Source of the DNA: Cellulomonas dongxiuzhuiae | Lineage (GTDB): Bacteria; Actinomycetota; Actinomycetes; Actinomycetales; Cellulomonadaceae | NCBI RefSeq assembly: GCF_018623035.1 | Contig: NZ_CP076023.1 | Location: forward strand, 620,001 to 684,000 | Reading direction: 5' to 3' | Length of the DNA: 64,000 bases | Shown: positions 15,890 through 23,348 of the stretch, piece after piece | Numbering within the stretch: the first letter of the stretch is position 1 | Layout of the letters: each line of letters begins with the position of its first letter | Translations under genes and position numbers: made by a program | The notes under the pieces: generated by a model | What the model saw: the letters and a program-made list of their open reading frames with translations, nothing else | What the model was told of the DNA's origin: nothing | Databases searched by the model: none

Positions 15890-16324
15890 GTGGGAGAAGT
15901 CCGGGACCTTCGCAGCCGCCGTGGCACGCCCCCGCCGCTGCTCGACGACGAGGTCGTCCTCACCGCCGAGCGCAGCGCCCCCCGCCAGGCCCGGCACTGG
16001 GTCATGCGCGCGGTGGCCGGTGCGGGGGTCGGGGGTGCGTCCAACCAGGTCATCGAGCTGCTCGCGGGTGAGCTGGTGTCGAACGCGGTCGTGCACGGGC
16101 CCACCGGTGAGCCGGTGCGGGTCGCCGTGCGCGTCGACGGGTACGTCGTCCGCGTCGCCGTGACGGACCGCGGAGGCGGTCTCCCGCAGGTCCGCCACCC
16201 CGAGCCGACCGAGCCGAGCGGGCGCGGCATGGCGCTCGTCGAGGCGCTGTCGACCGCGTGGGGGTCGGCGCGGACGCCCGACGGCGGGACGACCGTGTGG
16301 TTCGAGGTGGACACCGACGCGTGA
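15890..16324 (+). CDS. RsbW-like anti-sigma-factor/serine kinase (HATPase)
   Basis: A 144-residue GHKL ATPase of the RsbW/SpoIIAB group found in large numbers in actinobacteria. The N-box is ELVSNAVVHG, the G1 box VTDRGGGLP and the G2 box GRGMALVEAL. Such proteins bind or phosphorylate anti-anti-sigma factors, or act as regulators whose partners are rarely adjacent, and no STAS or PP2C gene is near here. The start is uncertain: GTG at 15890 has CACCCT 7 nt upstream, an imperfect version of the TANNNT boxes seen elsewhere, while GTG 15884 and ATG 15842 are also in frame. Confidence 0.8.
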   Translation: MGEVRDLRSRRGTPPPLLDDEVVLTAERSAPRQARHWVMRAVAGAGVGGASNQVIELLAGELVSNAVVHGPTGEPVRVAVRVDGYVVRVAVTDRGGGLPQVRHPEPTEPSGRGMALVEALSTAWGSARTPDGGTTVWFEVDTDA

Positions 16325-16435
16325 GGGGCCCTCGGGCGGTCGGCCCGACCCCTGCGTCCCGGCGCCTGCGTGCCCCCGCGCGGAGGGGCTCGAGCAGGTG
16401 GGAGAACGCGTGCTGCACGGCCCTCGGGCTGCTCG

Positions 16436-16466
16436 TTGTGCGTACTTCGAGGTGTGGCGATACGTT
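16436..16466 (+). promoter_or_regulatory. Candidate promoter of the ParA-like gene
   Basis: TTGTGC at 16436-16441 and TACGTT at 16461-16466 are 19 bp apart, within a locally less GC-rich stretch about 80 bp before the ATG at 16546. Confidence 0.4.
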
Positions 16467-16545
16467 CGTCCAGGATGTGGCGTGCTCGCGCCTGCGGGGT
16501 GCCGGTGACGGTCGTCGCGCGCCGGGCAGGACGTAGGGAGCAGAC

Positions 16546-18105
16546 ATGACGCGCAAGGGCGGCAACGTGGCCATGGAACCGAGCACCGCGACGGGGGCGG
16601 TCGAGGTGACGCCGGATGCGGCGGCAGCAGCGTCGACGGGTCCCGTCGCCGCGGTGGCGCAGGGCGCGGACGCGCCCGGGCACCTGCCGCAGATCTCCGC
16701 GGAGGTGCGCGAGGACGGCACCGGCGAGATCAGCGTCGACGGTGTGCGGGAGACGATCGCGATGGCCGACCTCGCGGAGGCGGGTGCCGCCATCACGGGG
16801 CGCATCGCCGCCATCGCCGCGGAGGCCGGACGGGCGCTGCCCGTCGAGGTGCGCGACCCGGACGGGCTGTGGGCGCTGCTCATCCACCCCGACGGCCGTG
16901 TCGACGAGGCCGACGAGACGGACCTCGCCGCGCTGAGCGCACCCGTGCCGGTCGTGGAGGCGGCGTGGTCGCCGTCCGACCCGCTGTCCACGCCGACGCC
17001 CGTCGTGACGCCCGGCGTCCCGTCCGGCGCGACGGCCGTCGTCCCCGCGGTCGCGCCGGACGGCGCCGAGCCGTCGGGCGAGGTCCCCGTCGTCGCCGAG
17101 CCCGTGGCCGGGGCGCCCGCTGCAGCGGGTGGTGAGACCCGTGCCGAGCGCAGGACGTCGGAGCCTGCGGTGCTCCCGACCCTCGACGACCTGCTGGCAG
17201 CCCGGCACCCGGCCCACGAGGGCCCGGCGGAGCGGGGCTGGCAGCGCACCGTGCGACGCCTGACGTTCGGGGCGGTCGCGCCGCGGCCGGGCGCCGCCGA
17301 GCGCGCGCGCCGCTCGCAGATCGAGTCGATCCGCCGCACGTTCGACGGTCCCCGCACGGTCGTGGTCGTCAACCCCAAGGGCGGCGCGCACAAGACGACC
17401 GCGACGATGCTGCTGGCGTCGACGTTCGGGCTGGTCCGCGGCGGGTACACCCTCGCGTGGGACAACAACGAGACGCGCGGCACGCTGGGCTGGCGGTCGT
17501 CGCACGCGGACCACCAGCGCACCGCGGTGGACCTGCTGCACGCGCTGCCCGACCTCACGCAGCGCGGCACGCTGCGCATCGGCGACCTGGACGCCTTCGT
17601 CCGCACGCAGCAGGACGAGCAGTTCGACGTGCTCGCGTCCGACGAGAACGCGGCCTCGATCGAGAGCGTGGACGCGGCGTCCTACCGGGCGCTGCACGAC
17701 GTGCTCACGCAGTTCTACCGCGTGCTGGTCGTCGACACGGGCAACAACATGCGGGCCTCGAACTGGCAGGCCGCCGTGCAGTCGGCCGACCAGCTCGTCA
17801 TCGTCTCGACGCTGCGCGAGGACACCGCGCAGTCCGCCGCGTGGGCGCTCGACGCGCTGCGTGCGACGGGCCAGGAGGAGCTGGTGCGCCAGGCCGTGAC
17901 GATCCTGTCGTTCCCGGAGCCGAAGGTCGACAAGGACCTGCGTCAGCGGCTGCGCTCGCACTTCGGTGCGCTGACGCGGGCCGTCGTCGAGGTCCCGCAC
18001 GACAAGGCGCTGGTGTCGGGCGGACCCATCGACCACGCGCACCTGCGGCCCGCCACGCGTGACGCGTGGCTGCGCGCGACGGCGATCGTCGCCGACGGTC
18101 TCTGA
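16546..18105 (+). CDS. ParA/MinD-like ATPase with long N-terminal extension
   Basis: A 519-residue protein. The C-terminal half is a ParA/MinD ATPase with the deviant Walker A NPKGGAHKTT (about 275-284, including the signature Lys), the Walker B-type VLVVDTGNNMRASN, and DQLVIVSTLREDTAQSA. The N-terminal 130 residues contain a small folded-looking module (ISAEVREDGTGEISVDGVRE, LWALLIHPDGRV), followed by a Pro/Ala/Val-rich linker. No ParB or parS site is next to it, so chromosome segregation is unlikely. Similar orphan ATPases in actinobacteria accompany type VII secretion or polar positioning. A ribosome binding site (GGGAG) precedes the ATG. Confidence 0.75.
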   Translation: MTRKGGNVAMEPSTATGAVEVTPDAAAAASTGPVAAVAQGADAPGHLPQISAEVREDGTGEISVDGVRETIAMADLAEAGAAITGRIAAIAAEAGRALPVEVRDPDGLWALLIHPDGRVDEADETDLAALSAPVPVVEAAWSPSDPLSTPTPVVTPGVPSGATAVVPAVAPDGAEPSGEVPVVAEPVAGAPAAAGGETRAERRTSEPAVLPTLDDLLAARHPAHEGPAERGWQRTVRRLTFGAVAPRPGAAERARRSQIESIRRTFDGPRTVVVVNPKGGAHKTTATMLLASTFGLVRGGYTLAWDNNETRGTLGWRSSHADHQRTAVDLLHALPDLTQRGTLRIGDLDAFVRTQQDEQFDVLASDENAASIESVDAASYRALHDVLTQFYRVLVVDTGNNMRASNWQAAVQSADQLVIVSTLREDTAQSAAWALDALRATGQEELVRQAVTILSFPEPKVDKDLRQRLRSHFGALTRAVVEVPHDKALVSGGPIDHAHLRPATRDAWLRATAIVADGL

Positions 18106-18190
18106 CGCACGCGCTCGGTCGGCCGGCGGCGCAGCGCGCCGCCGGCCGCGGCGTGCCCTCGGCGAGGGGCGACACCCGGGCGCGGCGGCG

Positions 18191-18216
18191 TGCAAGATCC
18201 GGGTGGTCCACGACAC
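18191..18216 (+). promoter_or_regulatory. Candidate ECF-type promoter before the sigma factor gene
   Basis: TGCAAGA (18191-18197), 13 nt, then CGACAC (18211-18216). The same arrangement recurs at 18949-18974 before the next gene, which suggests autoregulation. Confidence 0.4.
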
Positions 18217-18278
18217 CGTGGGGTGAGGGGCGTGACCGCTCCTGCCCGCACGCCCGTCCGCCCGACCCGGGAGCCGCA

Positions 18279-18908
18279 GTGCCCGCGCAGCCTGAGCACG
18301 ACACCGATGACCGAGCCGCCGCCCACCAGCGCGTGGACGTCCGCACGGTCGGGGACGACCGTGCCGTCGGGGACGACCGTGCGGTGCGCGGCGACGGACG
18401 TGGCGAGGACGACGCCGCACCGGACGGGCCCCGCGACGCGGCGTGGTTCGAGCGGCTCGTCCACGCCCACGCGACCGCGGTGCACCGGTACGTCGTCCGG
18501 CGCGTGGGCGCGTCGGACGTCGAGGACCTCACCGCCGACGTCCTGACGGTCGCGTGGCGCCGCCGCGAGGACGTCCCCGCCGGCGCCGAGCTGCCGTGGC
18601 TGTACCGCACCGCGTCGTACGTCGTCGCGAACCACCGCCGCAAGAGCCGACCCGTGCTCGTCGCCGAGGTGCCCGACGAGCCCGATGCCGACGACCCCGC
18701 GCTGCGGGCCGTGCGCGACGAGACCGTGCGGACCGTGCTCGCCGCGCTGTCCGCGCGCGACCGCGAGGTGCTGCTGCTGCACGCGTGGGAGGGCCTGACG
18801 GGTGAAGGCCTCGCGGCGGCGCTCGGCATCGGGCGCGGCGGGGCCGACGCCGCCCTGTCGCGCGCGCGCTCACGCCTGCGGGCGGCGTTCGCGGACGCCA
18901 CGCCCTGA
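18279..18908 (+). CDS. ECF-type RNA polymerase sigma factor
   Basis: A 209-residue sigma factor. After a 50-residue acidic N-terminus with a duplicated VGDDRAV motif, region 2 spans about 57-125 (WFERLVHAHATAVHRYVVRR, DLTADVLTVAWRRRED, LPWLYRTASYVVANHRR). Region 4 spans about 145-200 (LAALSARDREVLLLHAWEGL, then helix-turn-helix LAAALGIGRGGADAALSRAR). Region 3 is absent, as in ECF factors. GTG 18279 was chosen because GGGAG lies 6 nt upstream; longer in-frame starts exist but lack a binding site. The next gene encodes a single-pass membrane protein that may be its anti-sigma partner, and both have the same candidate promoter upstream. Confidence 0.88.
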   Translation: MPAQPEHDTDDRAAAHQRVDVRTVGDDRAVGDDRAVRGDGRGEDDAAPDGPRDAAWFERLVHAHATAVHRYVVRRVGASDVEDLTADVLTVAWRRREDVPAGAELPWLYRTASYVVANHRRKSRPVLVAEVPDEPDADDPALRAVRDETVRTVLAALSARDREVLLLHAWEGLTGEGLAAALGIGRGGADAALSRARSRLRAAFADATP

Positions 18909-18948
18909 CCTCCTGACGCACGCGCCCCCGCGTCGGGCACTGCCCGCG

Positions 18949-18974
18949 TGCAAGACGGGGACCCTCCCGCACAC
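18949..18974 (+). promoter_or_regulatory. Candidate ECF-type promoter before the membrane-protein gene
   Basis: TGCAAGA (18949-18955), 13 nt, then GCACAC (18969-18974), matching the element at 18191-18216 in sequence and spacing. Confidence 0.4.
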
Positions 18975-19021
18975 AGACGGGACAGAGACCGATCGGGCTC
19001 CGACCGCCCCAGGAGGACGAC

Positions 19022-20638
19022 ATGGACGACACCCGCGACCCGCGCGACGGCACGTCGGACGAACCGGCGCGCCACAGCCCGTCCGACGGCCCGACCGACG
19101 CGACGCCCGACGGCCCGACCGACGCGACGCCCGACGGCCCGACCGACGCGACGCCCGACGGCGTCACCGACGGCGAGACCGTGCCGGCCACCGACCAGCC
19201 GGACGCCGCCCGGACGGACGCCGTCGTGGCGCGCGTCCGCGCCGCGGACCCGGCCGCCGCGACCACCCCCGACACCGACCGCCTGCACGCGCGGCTCGCC
19301 GACGCCACGGGCGTCACGCTCGGTGCGGGCGAAGGCCCGGCCGACGACCTCGCGGCGGCCCGTGCGCGCCGCCGCCCGGCCGCCCGGTGGCTGCAGGTGG
19401 CCGCCGTCGCGGCGGGCGTCGCCCTCGTCGGCGGCGGGGGCTACGCGGTGGGCGCCGCGGGCGCCGACGAGCCGTCGGCGCCGCCGATCGCGCTACAGGG
19501 TGCGGGCGGGGCCCCCGAGACGGCAGGTGCCTCGGACATGTCCGGTGCGGACGTCCGGAGCAAGATGGTGGGCCCCGGCTGGTTCGGGGGGCGCACCGTG
19601 TTCAGCGGCAGTGGGCTCACGGGTGCCGCGGGGTCCGCCCGGGCCTGGGCGTTCGACGCGACGTCCGCGGCGACCGCGGCCACCGCCGCGCACGTCGCCG
19701 ACGTCCTCGGCGTCGCCGGTGAGCCGCGCCAGGAGTGGGGCCAGTGGGTCGTCGGGGCGAACGACGGCCTGTCCGCGACCGTGCAGGTGGGCGTCGACGG
19801 ACAGGCGAGCATGTGGTTCTACGACCGCGCCTGGGACCCGTCGGTGTGCACGAGCGGCGTCCCGGAGACGCTCGACGGCGCGACGTCGTCGGGGGCCGCC
19901 GAGGGGAGCGCCGTCGAGCCCGACGTCGCCCCGCGGGACGCCGCCGAGCCGGGTGTCGCGGTCGAGCCGCTGCCCGCGCCCGACGTGCCCCCGGAGCCTG
20001 CCCCCGCCGACCCGAGCGTGTGCGACCCGGCCAGCACCCCGACGGGCGACGCCGCGGCCGCCCGGGCGCGCGACCTCATGACCCGGCTCGGCGTGGACCC
20101 GGGCGGGTACGAGGTCACGGTCTCCGACGAGACCGGTGTGCCGGGCCTCGTGAGCGTCACGGGCGCGCAGGTCGTCGACGGCACGCAGACGGGCCTGGGC
20201 TGGTCCGTGCAGCTGGTCGGCACGGGCGTGCAGTCGGTGTCGGGCCCGCTCGCGACGCTCGTCGAGCTCGGCACGTACGACCACGTCAGTGCCGACGACG
20301 CCGTCGAGCGGCTCAACGACCCGCGGTTCGGCGCCTCCTTCGGCGGCATGGTGCCGCTGGCGGCACGCGCCGAGGGTGCGGTCGCCGACGACAGCGTGTC
20401 GATGCAGGCCGAGCCCGCCGACGAGCCGACGGTGCCGGCCGTGCCCGCGCCGGGCGACCCGGTCGCGTGGCCGGTCCAGCAGGTCACGATCACGGGCGCA
20501 CGCCTCGGCGTCACGCTGCTGACCACGCCGACCGGCGCGACGCTGCTGGTGCCCGCGTGGGAGCTGACGGACGCCGACGGCAGCACGTGGAGCGTCGTCG
20601 CGGTCGTCGAGGACCAGCTCGACCTGAGCGCCGCCTGA
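19022..20638 (+). CDS. Single-pass membrane protein next to ECF sigma factor (possible anti-sigma or effector)
   Basis: A 538-residue protein. The N-terminal 115 residues are acidic and cytoplasmic, with three copies of the 8-residue DGPTDATP and a short helical segment (TDAVVARVRAAD, DRLHARLADA). One transmembrane helix follows (WLQVAAVAAGVALVGGGGYAVGA, about 122-145). About 390 extracytoplasmic residues follow, with two related-looking halves and Pro/Glu-rich linkers. The layout, sigma gene then a one-helix protein with a cytoplasmic head, is that of ECF/anti-sigma pairs, but I see no zinc-binding HxxxCxxC motif, so the anti-sigma role is an inference. A ribosome binding site (AGGAGG) lies 6 nt before the ATG. 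Confidence 0.7.
   Translation: MDDTRDPRDGTSDEPARHSPSDGPTDATPDGPTDATPDGPTDATPDGVTDGETVPATDQPDAARTDAVVARVRAADPAAATTPDTDRLHARLADATGVTLGAGEGPADDLAAARARRRPAARWLQVAAVAAGVALVGGGGYAVGAAGADEPSAPPIALQGAGGAPETAGASDMSGADVRSKMVGPGWFGGRTVFSGSGLTGAAGSARAWAFDATSAATAATAAHVADVLGVAGEPRQEWGQWVVGANDGLSATVQVGVDGQASMWFYDRAWDPSVCTSGVPETLDGATSSGAAEGSAVEPDVAPRDAAEPGVAVEPLPAPDVPPEPAPADPSVCDPASTPTGDAAAARARDLMTRLGVDPGGYEVTVSDETGVPGLVSVTGAQVVDGTQTGLGWSVQLVGTGVQSVSGPLATLVELGTYDHVSADDAVERLNDPRFGASFGGMVPLAARAEGAVADDSVSMQAEPADEPTVPAVPAPGDPVAWPVQQVTITGARLGVTLLTTPTGATLLVPAWELTDADGSTWSVVAVVEDQLDLSAA
19085..19156 (+). repeat. 24-bp tandem repeat, three perfect copies
   Basis: Three identical 24-bp units (19085-19108, 19109-19132, 19133-19156) encode DGPTDATP each. 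A fourth partial unit follows. Confidence 0.9.
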
Positions 20639-20768
20639 CAGGCGCGCGAGGGGGGAGCGCGGCGAGCCGGAGGGGCTCGCGCGGGCGGGGCCGGGTGCTG
20701 CCGGAGGGGCGGCTCCCGGCCCCGCTGCCGTGCCCGGGCGTCGACGCCCCGCTGTGGGCGCCTGTCGG

Positions 20769-20774
20769 TAGCGT
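20769..20774 (+). promoter_or_regulatory. -10 box of a leaderless promoter (5'-3' exonuclease)
   Basis: TAGCGT ends 6 nt before the ATG at 20781. Confidence 0.65.
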
Positions 20775-20780
20775 GCCCCC

Positions 20781-21761
20781 ATGACCGCCACCGCCGGCCC
20801 TGCCGGGCGCCTGCTGCTGCTCGACTCCGCGTCGCTGTACTTCCGCGCGTTCTTCGGCGTGCCCGACTCGGTGCGCGCACCGGACGGCACGCCCGTCAAC
20901 GCGGTGCGCGGGCTCGTCGAGATGATCGCCCGGCTCGTCGCCGACCGGCACCCCACGCGCCTCGTGGCCTGCTGGGACGAGGACTGGCGCCCCGCGTTCC
21001 GGGTCGAGGCCGTGCCGTCCTACAAGGCGCACCGCGTGGCGCGCGAGGTCCCGGGCACGACGGGCGAGGAGGAGGTGCCCGCCGCCCTGACCGCGCAGGT
21101 CCCCGTCATCGTCGAGGTGCTGGCGGCCCTCGGCATCCCGCGCCTCGGCGCACCGGGGTACGAGGCCGACGACGTCATCGGCACGCTCGTCGCGCGCGAG
21201 GCGGCGCGCCCTGCCGGTGAGCGCGCCGCGGTGGACGTCGTGACGGGCGACCGGGACCTGTTCCAGCTGGTCGACGACGACGTGCCCGTGCGCGTCCTGT
21301 ACCCCGTCAAGGGCGTCAAGGAGATGCTGGAGGTCGACCAGGGCGTCCTGCGGGAGCGGTACGGCGTGCCGACCGGTCGGGCGTACGCCGAGATGGCGGT
21401 GCTGCGCGGGGACCCGAGCGACGGCCTGCCGGGCGTGCCCGGCATCGGGGAGAAGACCGCCGCGGCGATGCTGAGCCGCTACGGGACGCTCGAGGGCGTG
21501 CTGACCGCGCGCGACGCGGGCGACAAGGGTCTGACGGCCACGCAGCGTGCGCGGCTCATCGCGGCCGCGGACTACCTGGCGGTCGCCCCGCGCGTGGTCA
21601 CCGTCGCGCCCGACGCGCCCGTCGCGCAGGTCGACGACCACCTGCCGAGGGTCCCCGCGGACCCCGACGCGCTCGTGGCCCTGGCGGAGCGCTGGGGTCT
21701 GACGTCGAGCGTGCGACGGATCGTCGACGTGCTGACGGACGCCGGCGACGCACGCGGCTGA
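20781..21761 (+). CDS. 5'-3' exonuclease (FEN/PolA N-domain type)
   Basis: A 326-residue stand-alone flap/5' nuclease homologous to the N-terminal domain of DNA polymerase I. Metal-binding acids are visible in LLLLDSASLYFRAFFG, YEADDVIGTL, VVTGDRDLFQLVDD and GDPSDGLPGVPGIGEKTA. The last of these leads into the helix-hairpin-helix that binds DNA. The basic helical arch (SYKAHR) is also present. There is no polymerase domain, and a full polA is expected elsewhere in the genome. Such proteins probably help to remove primers or flaps. Confidence 0.93.
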   Translation: MTATAGPAGRLLLLDSASLYFRAFFGVPDSVRAPDGTPVNAVRGLVEMIARLVADRHPTRLVACWDEDWRPAFRVEAVPSYKAHRVAREVPGTTGEEEVPAALTAQVPVIVEVLAALGIPRLGAPGYEADDVIGTLVAREAARPAGERAAVDVVTGDRDLFQLVDDDVPVRVLYPVKGVKEMLEVDQGVLRERYGVPTGRAYAEMAVLRGDPSDGLPGVPGIGEKTAAAMLSRYGTLEGVLTARDAGDKGLTATQRARLIAAADYLAVAPRVVTVAPDAPVAQVDDHLPRVPADPDALVALAERWGLTSSVRRIVDVLTDAGDARG

Positions 21762-21789
21762 CGAGCCGCGGGACCTGCAGGAGCGGGCC

Positions 21790-22329
21790 TCAGCCGGCGG
21801 CGGGACCGGCCGCGTCGAGCACCCAGACGTTGGGCCCGGCGGCACGCCAGCCCTCGGCGGTGTCCGGCGGCGGTGCGTCGTCGGTGCCCAGGCGCACGCG
21901 CGACCCGTCCTCGCCGGAGATCGTGACGGTCGCGCGCGGCGACGGTGCGACGCACACCACACGGGCCGCGTCACCGACGGGCACGGCCACGAGGCACAGG
22001 TCGCCCGCCCAGCGCAGGGCCGCGTAGTGCTGGCCGGCCGTCGTGCGGACGGCGAAGCGCGCGGTCGCGGGGTCGATGCCCGTCTCGTCGACGACCGGCG
22101 CGGCCACCTCGTCCGTGGGCTCCGCAGGCCGGTCGAGGAGCGAGACCGTCATCTGCCCGGCCCCTGCGTCGTCCGGGCCGCGGGCCGCGAGCAGCCACAC
22201 CACGCCGGCCACGACGAGGGCCGCCGCGACCCCGAGCACGACGACCACGCGGGCCCGCCGCGGGGGCTCGGGCTCGCCTCGGGTGTCCTCGACCAGCTCG
22301 AACATGCCGGTGTCGTCGAAGGTCGTCAC
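21790..22329 (-). CDS. Single-pass membrane protein of unknown function
   Basis: A 179-residue protein that I cannot assign. A short acidic cytoplasmic head (about 25 residues, FDDTGMFELVEDTRGE) precedes one transmembrane helix (VVVVLGVAAALVVAGVVWLL). The outer domain is about 130 residues, beta-rich, with two Cys (DLCLVAVP, RVVCVAPSP) that could form a disulfide. The start GTG is set by a GATACT box 6 nt upstream. It shares this box type and orientation with the neighbouring DUF3806 gene. The stop lies 28 bp from the exonuclease stop (convergent). Confidence 0.6.
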   Translation of the reverse strand: MTTFDDTGMFELVEDTRGEPEPPRRARVVVVLGVAAALVVAGVVWLLAARGPDDAGAGQMTVSLLDRPAEPTDEVAAPVVDETGIDPATARFAVRTTAGQHYAALRWAGDLCLVAVPVGDAARVVCVAPSPRATVTISGEDGSRVRLGTDDAPPPDTAEGWRAAGPNVWVLDAAGPAAG

Positions 22330-22335
22330 GGCACC

Positions 22336-22341
22336 AGTATC
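22336..22341 (-). promoter_or_regulatory. GATACT box, candidate leaderless -10
   Basis: On the minus strand GATACT ends 6 nt before the GTG at 22329. Confidence 0.4.
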
Positions 22342-22465
22342 GGCACGTCCGGGCCGTGGTGTGAGCCGACGCGCGGCGCAGCCGCCCCGCCGGTGCCGAC
22401 GGACGCGGGCCCCGGCGGCCTCCGGGGGACGGTGAGGCGGCCGGGACCCGCGGGTCGTGGGGGCG

Positions 22466-23248
22466 TCAGCCGCCCGTCGGAGCACGGTCCTGCAGGACAC
22501 CCTGGACGACCGTCGCCAGGTGCCGCAGGAACCAGCCCGGGCTCGCCTCGTCCCACTGCTGGGCGACGGCCGCGACCGGGTAGACGAGGATCTCGGGGTC
22601 CTCACGTGCCAGCACGATCTCGGTGCCGTGGCGGTCGCTGCACGTGGCCCAGCCCAGGTCCTCGGCCTGCGCGCACACGAGGTCACCGAGTGCGATCCCG
22701 AACACGTCGGCGAGCGGTCGCGGGTCGGGGCGGTCGTCGGCCTGCTGCCACTGCTCGCGCACGCGGTCGAACAGGGCGCCGACGAGCGCGGCGTCGGACG
22801 GGTCCGCGCACAGCCCCGCCACCAGCGCGCGCTGCTGCGCCAGGAAGAGCCGTTCGGGCGCGTTGAGCTCGTCGATGCGGTGGCGCGTGTCCGACAGCGC
22901 CGCCGCGACCGGGCCGATCTCGTACGCGGCAGTGGGTGCCGGGTTGTCCGCCGGGTTGTCCGCCGGGTCGTCCGCCGTGTCGTCCACCGGGTCGCCCGCC
23001 GGGTCGTCCGCCGTGTCGTCCGCCGGGTCCTGCGTCGCCTCGTCGCTCTCCGGCTCGCCGTCCGCCGCGGCACCGTCCGGGACGTCCGCGAGGTGCTCGA
23101 CGACGCGCAGCAGCGCAACCTCGTCCGGCGCGCGGCCCTTGTCCACGGTGGCGTCCCCCGCACCCGCGGGCAGGGGTACGTCGGTCGGTCCGTGGGGTGT
23201 GGGCAGCACGGATCCGCTCCCTTGCGGCGTCCGTCGGTCCAGTCCCAT
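22466..23248 (-). CDS. DUF3806 domain protein
   Basis: A 260-residue soluble protein with one DUF3806 domain at its C-terminus (about 155-255): FGIALGDLVCAQAEDLGWAT, GTEIVLARED and VYPVAAVAQQW are in the family order. The N-terminal half is acidic and includes a low-complexity run of Asp-Pro-Ala-Asp repeats (about 78-105) whose DNA is a string of short repeats at 22945-23030. The function of DUF3806 is not known. A related domain sits at the N-terminus of the WTPT-repeat protein at 11628-13211. The start ATG is set by GATGGT 6 nt upstream. Confidence 0.72.
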   Translation of the reverse strand: MGLDRRTPQGSGSVLPTPHGPTDVPLPAGAGDATVDKGRAPDEVALLRVVEHLADVPDGAAADGEPESDEATQDPADDTADDPAGDPVDDTADDPADNPADNPAPTAAYEIGPVAAALSDTRHRIDELNAPERLFLAQQRALVAGLCADPSDAALVGALFDRVREQWQQADDRPDPRPLADVFGIALGDLVCAQAEDLGWATCSDRHGTEIVLAREDPEILVYPVAAVAQQWDEASPGWFLRHLATVVQGVLQDRAPTGG

Positions 23249-23254
23249 GCCGGG

Positions 23255-23260
23255 ACCATC
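23255..23260 (-). promoter_or_regulatory. GATGGT box, candidate leaderless -10 (DUF3806 gene)
   Basis: On the minus strand GATGGT, then CCCGGC, then the ATG at 23248. It matches the promoter of the other DUF3806 gene in box type, spacer sequence and spacing. Confidence 0.45.
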
Positions 23261-23289
23261 GGCTCCGCCGCACCACGCCTTGACACGGA

Positions 23290-23333
23290 CGAGCGGGTGT
23301 CGCCCGGACGGATGCCCGGACGACACCCGCTCG
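23290..23333 (-). terminator. Strong hairpin terminator after the subtilase gene
   Basis: CGAGCGGGTGTCG (23290-23302) pairs perfectly with CGACACCCGCTCG (23321-23333), extended inward by CCGG/CCGG. It lies 15 bp downstream of the subtilase stop. No T-tract. Confidence 0.75.
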
Positions 23334-23348
23334 ACGCGGGCGGCGAGG

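Noticed and set aside
16546..18105. A parABS chromosome or plasmid partition locus
   Set aside because: Only the ATPase is present. There is no ParB gene and no parS-like 16-bp palindrome, so I do not call it a partition system.
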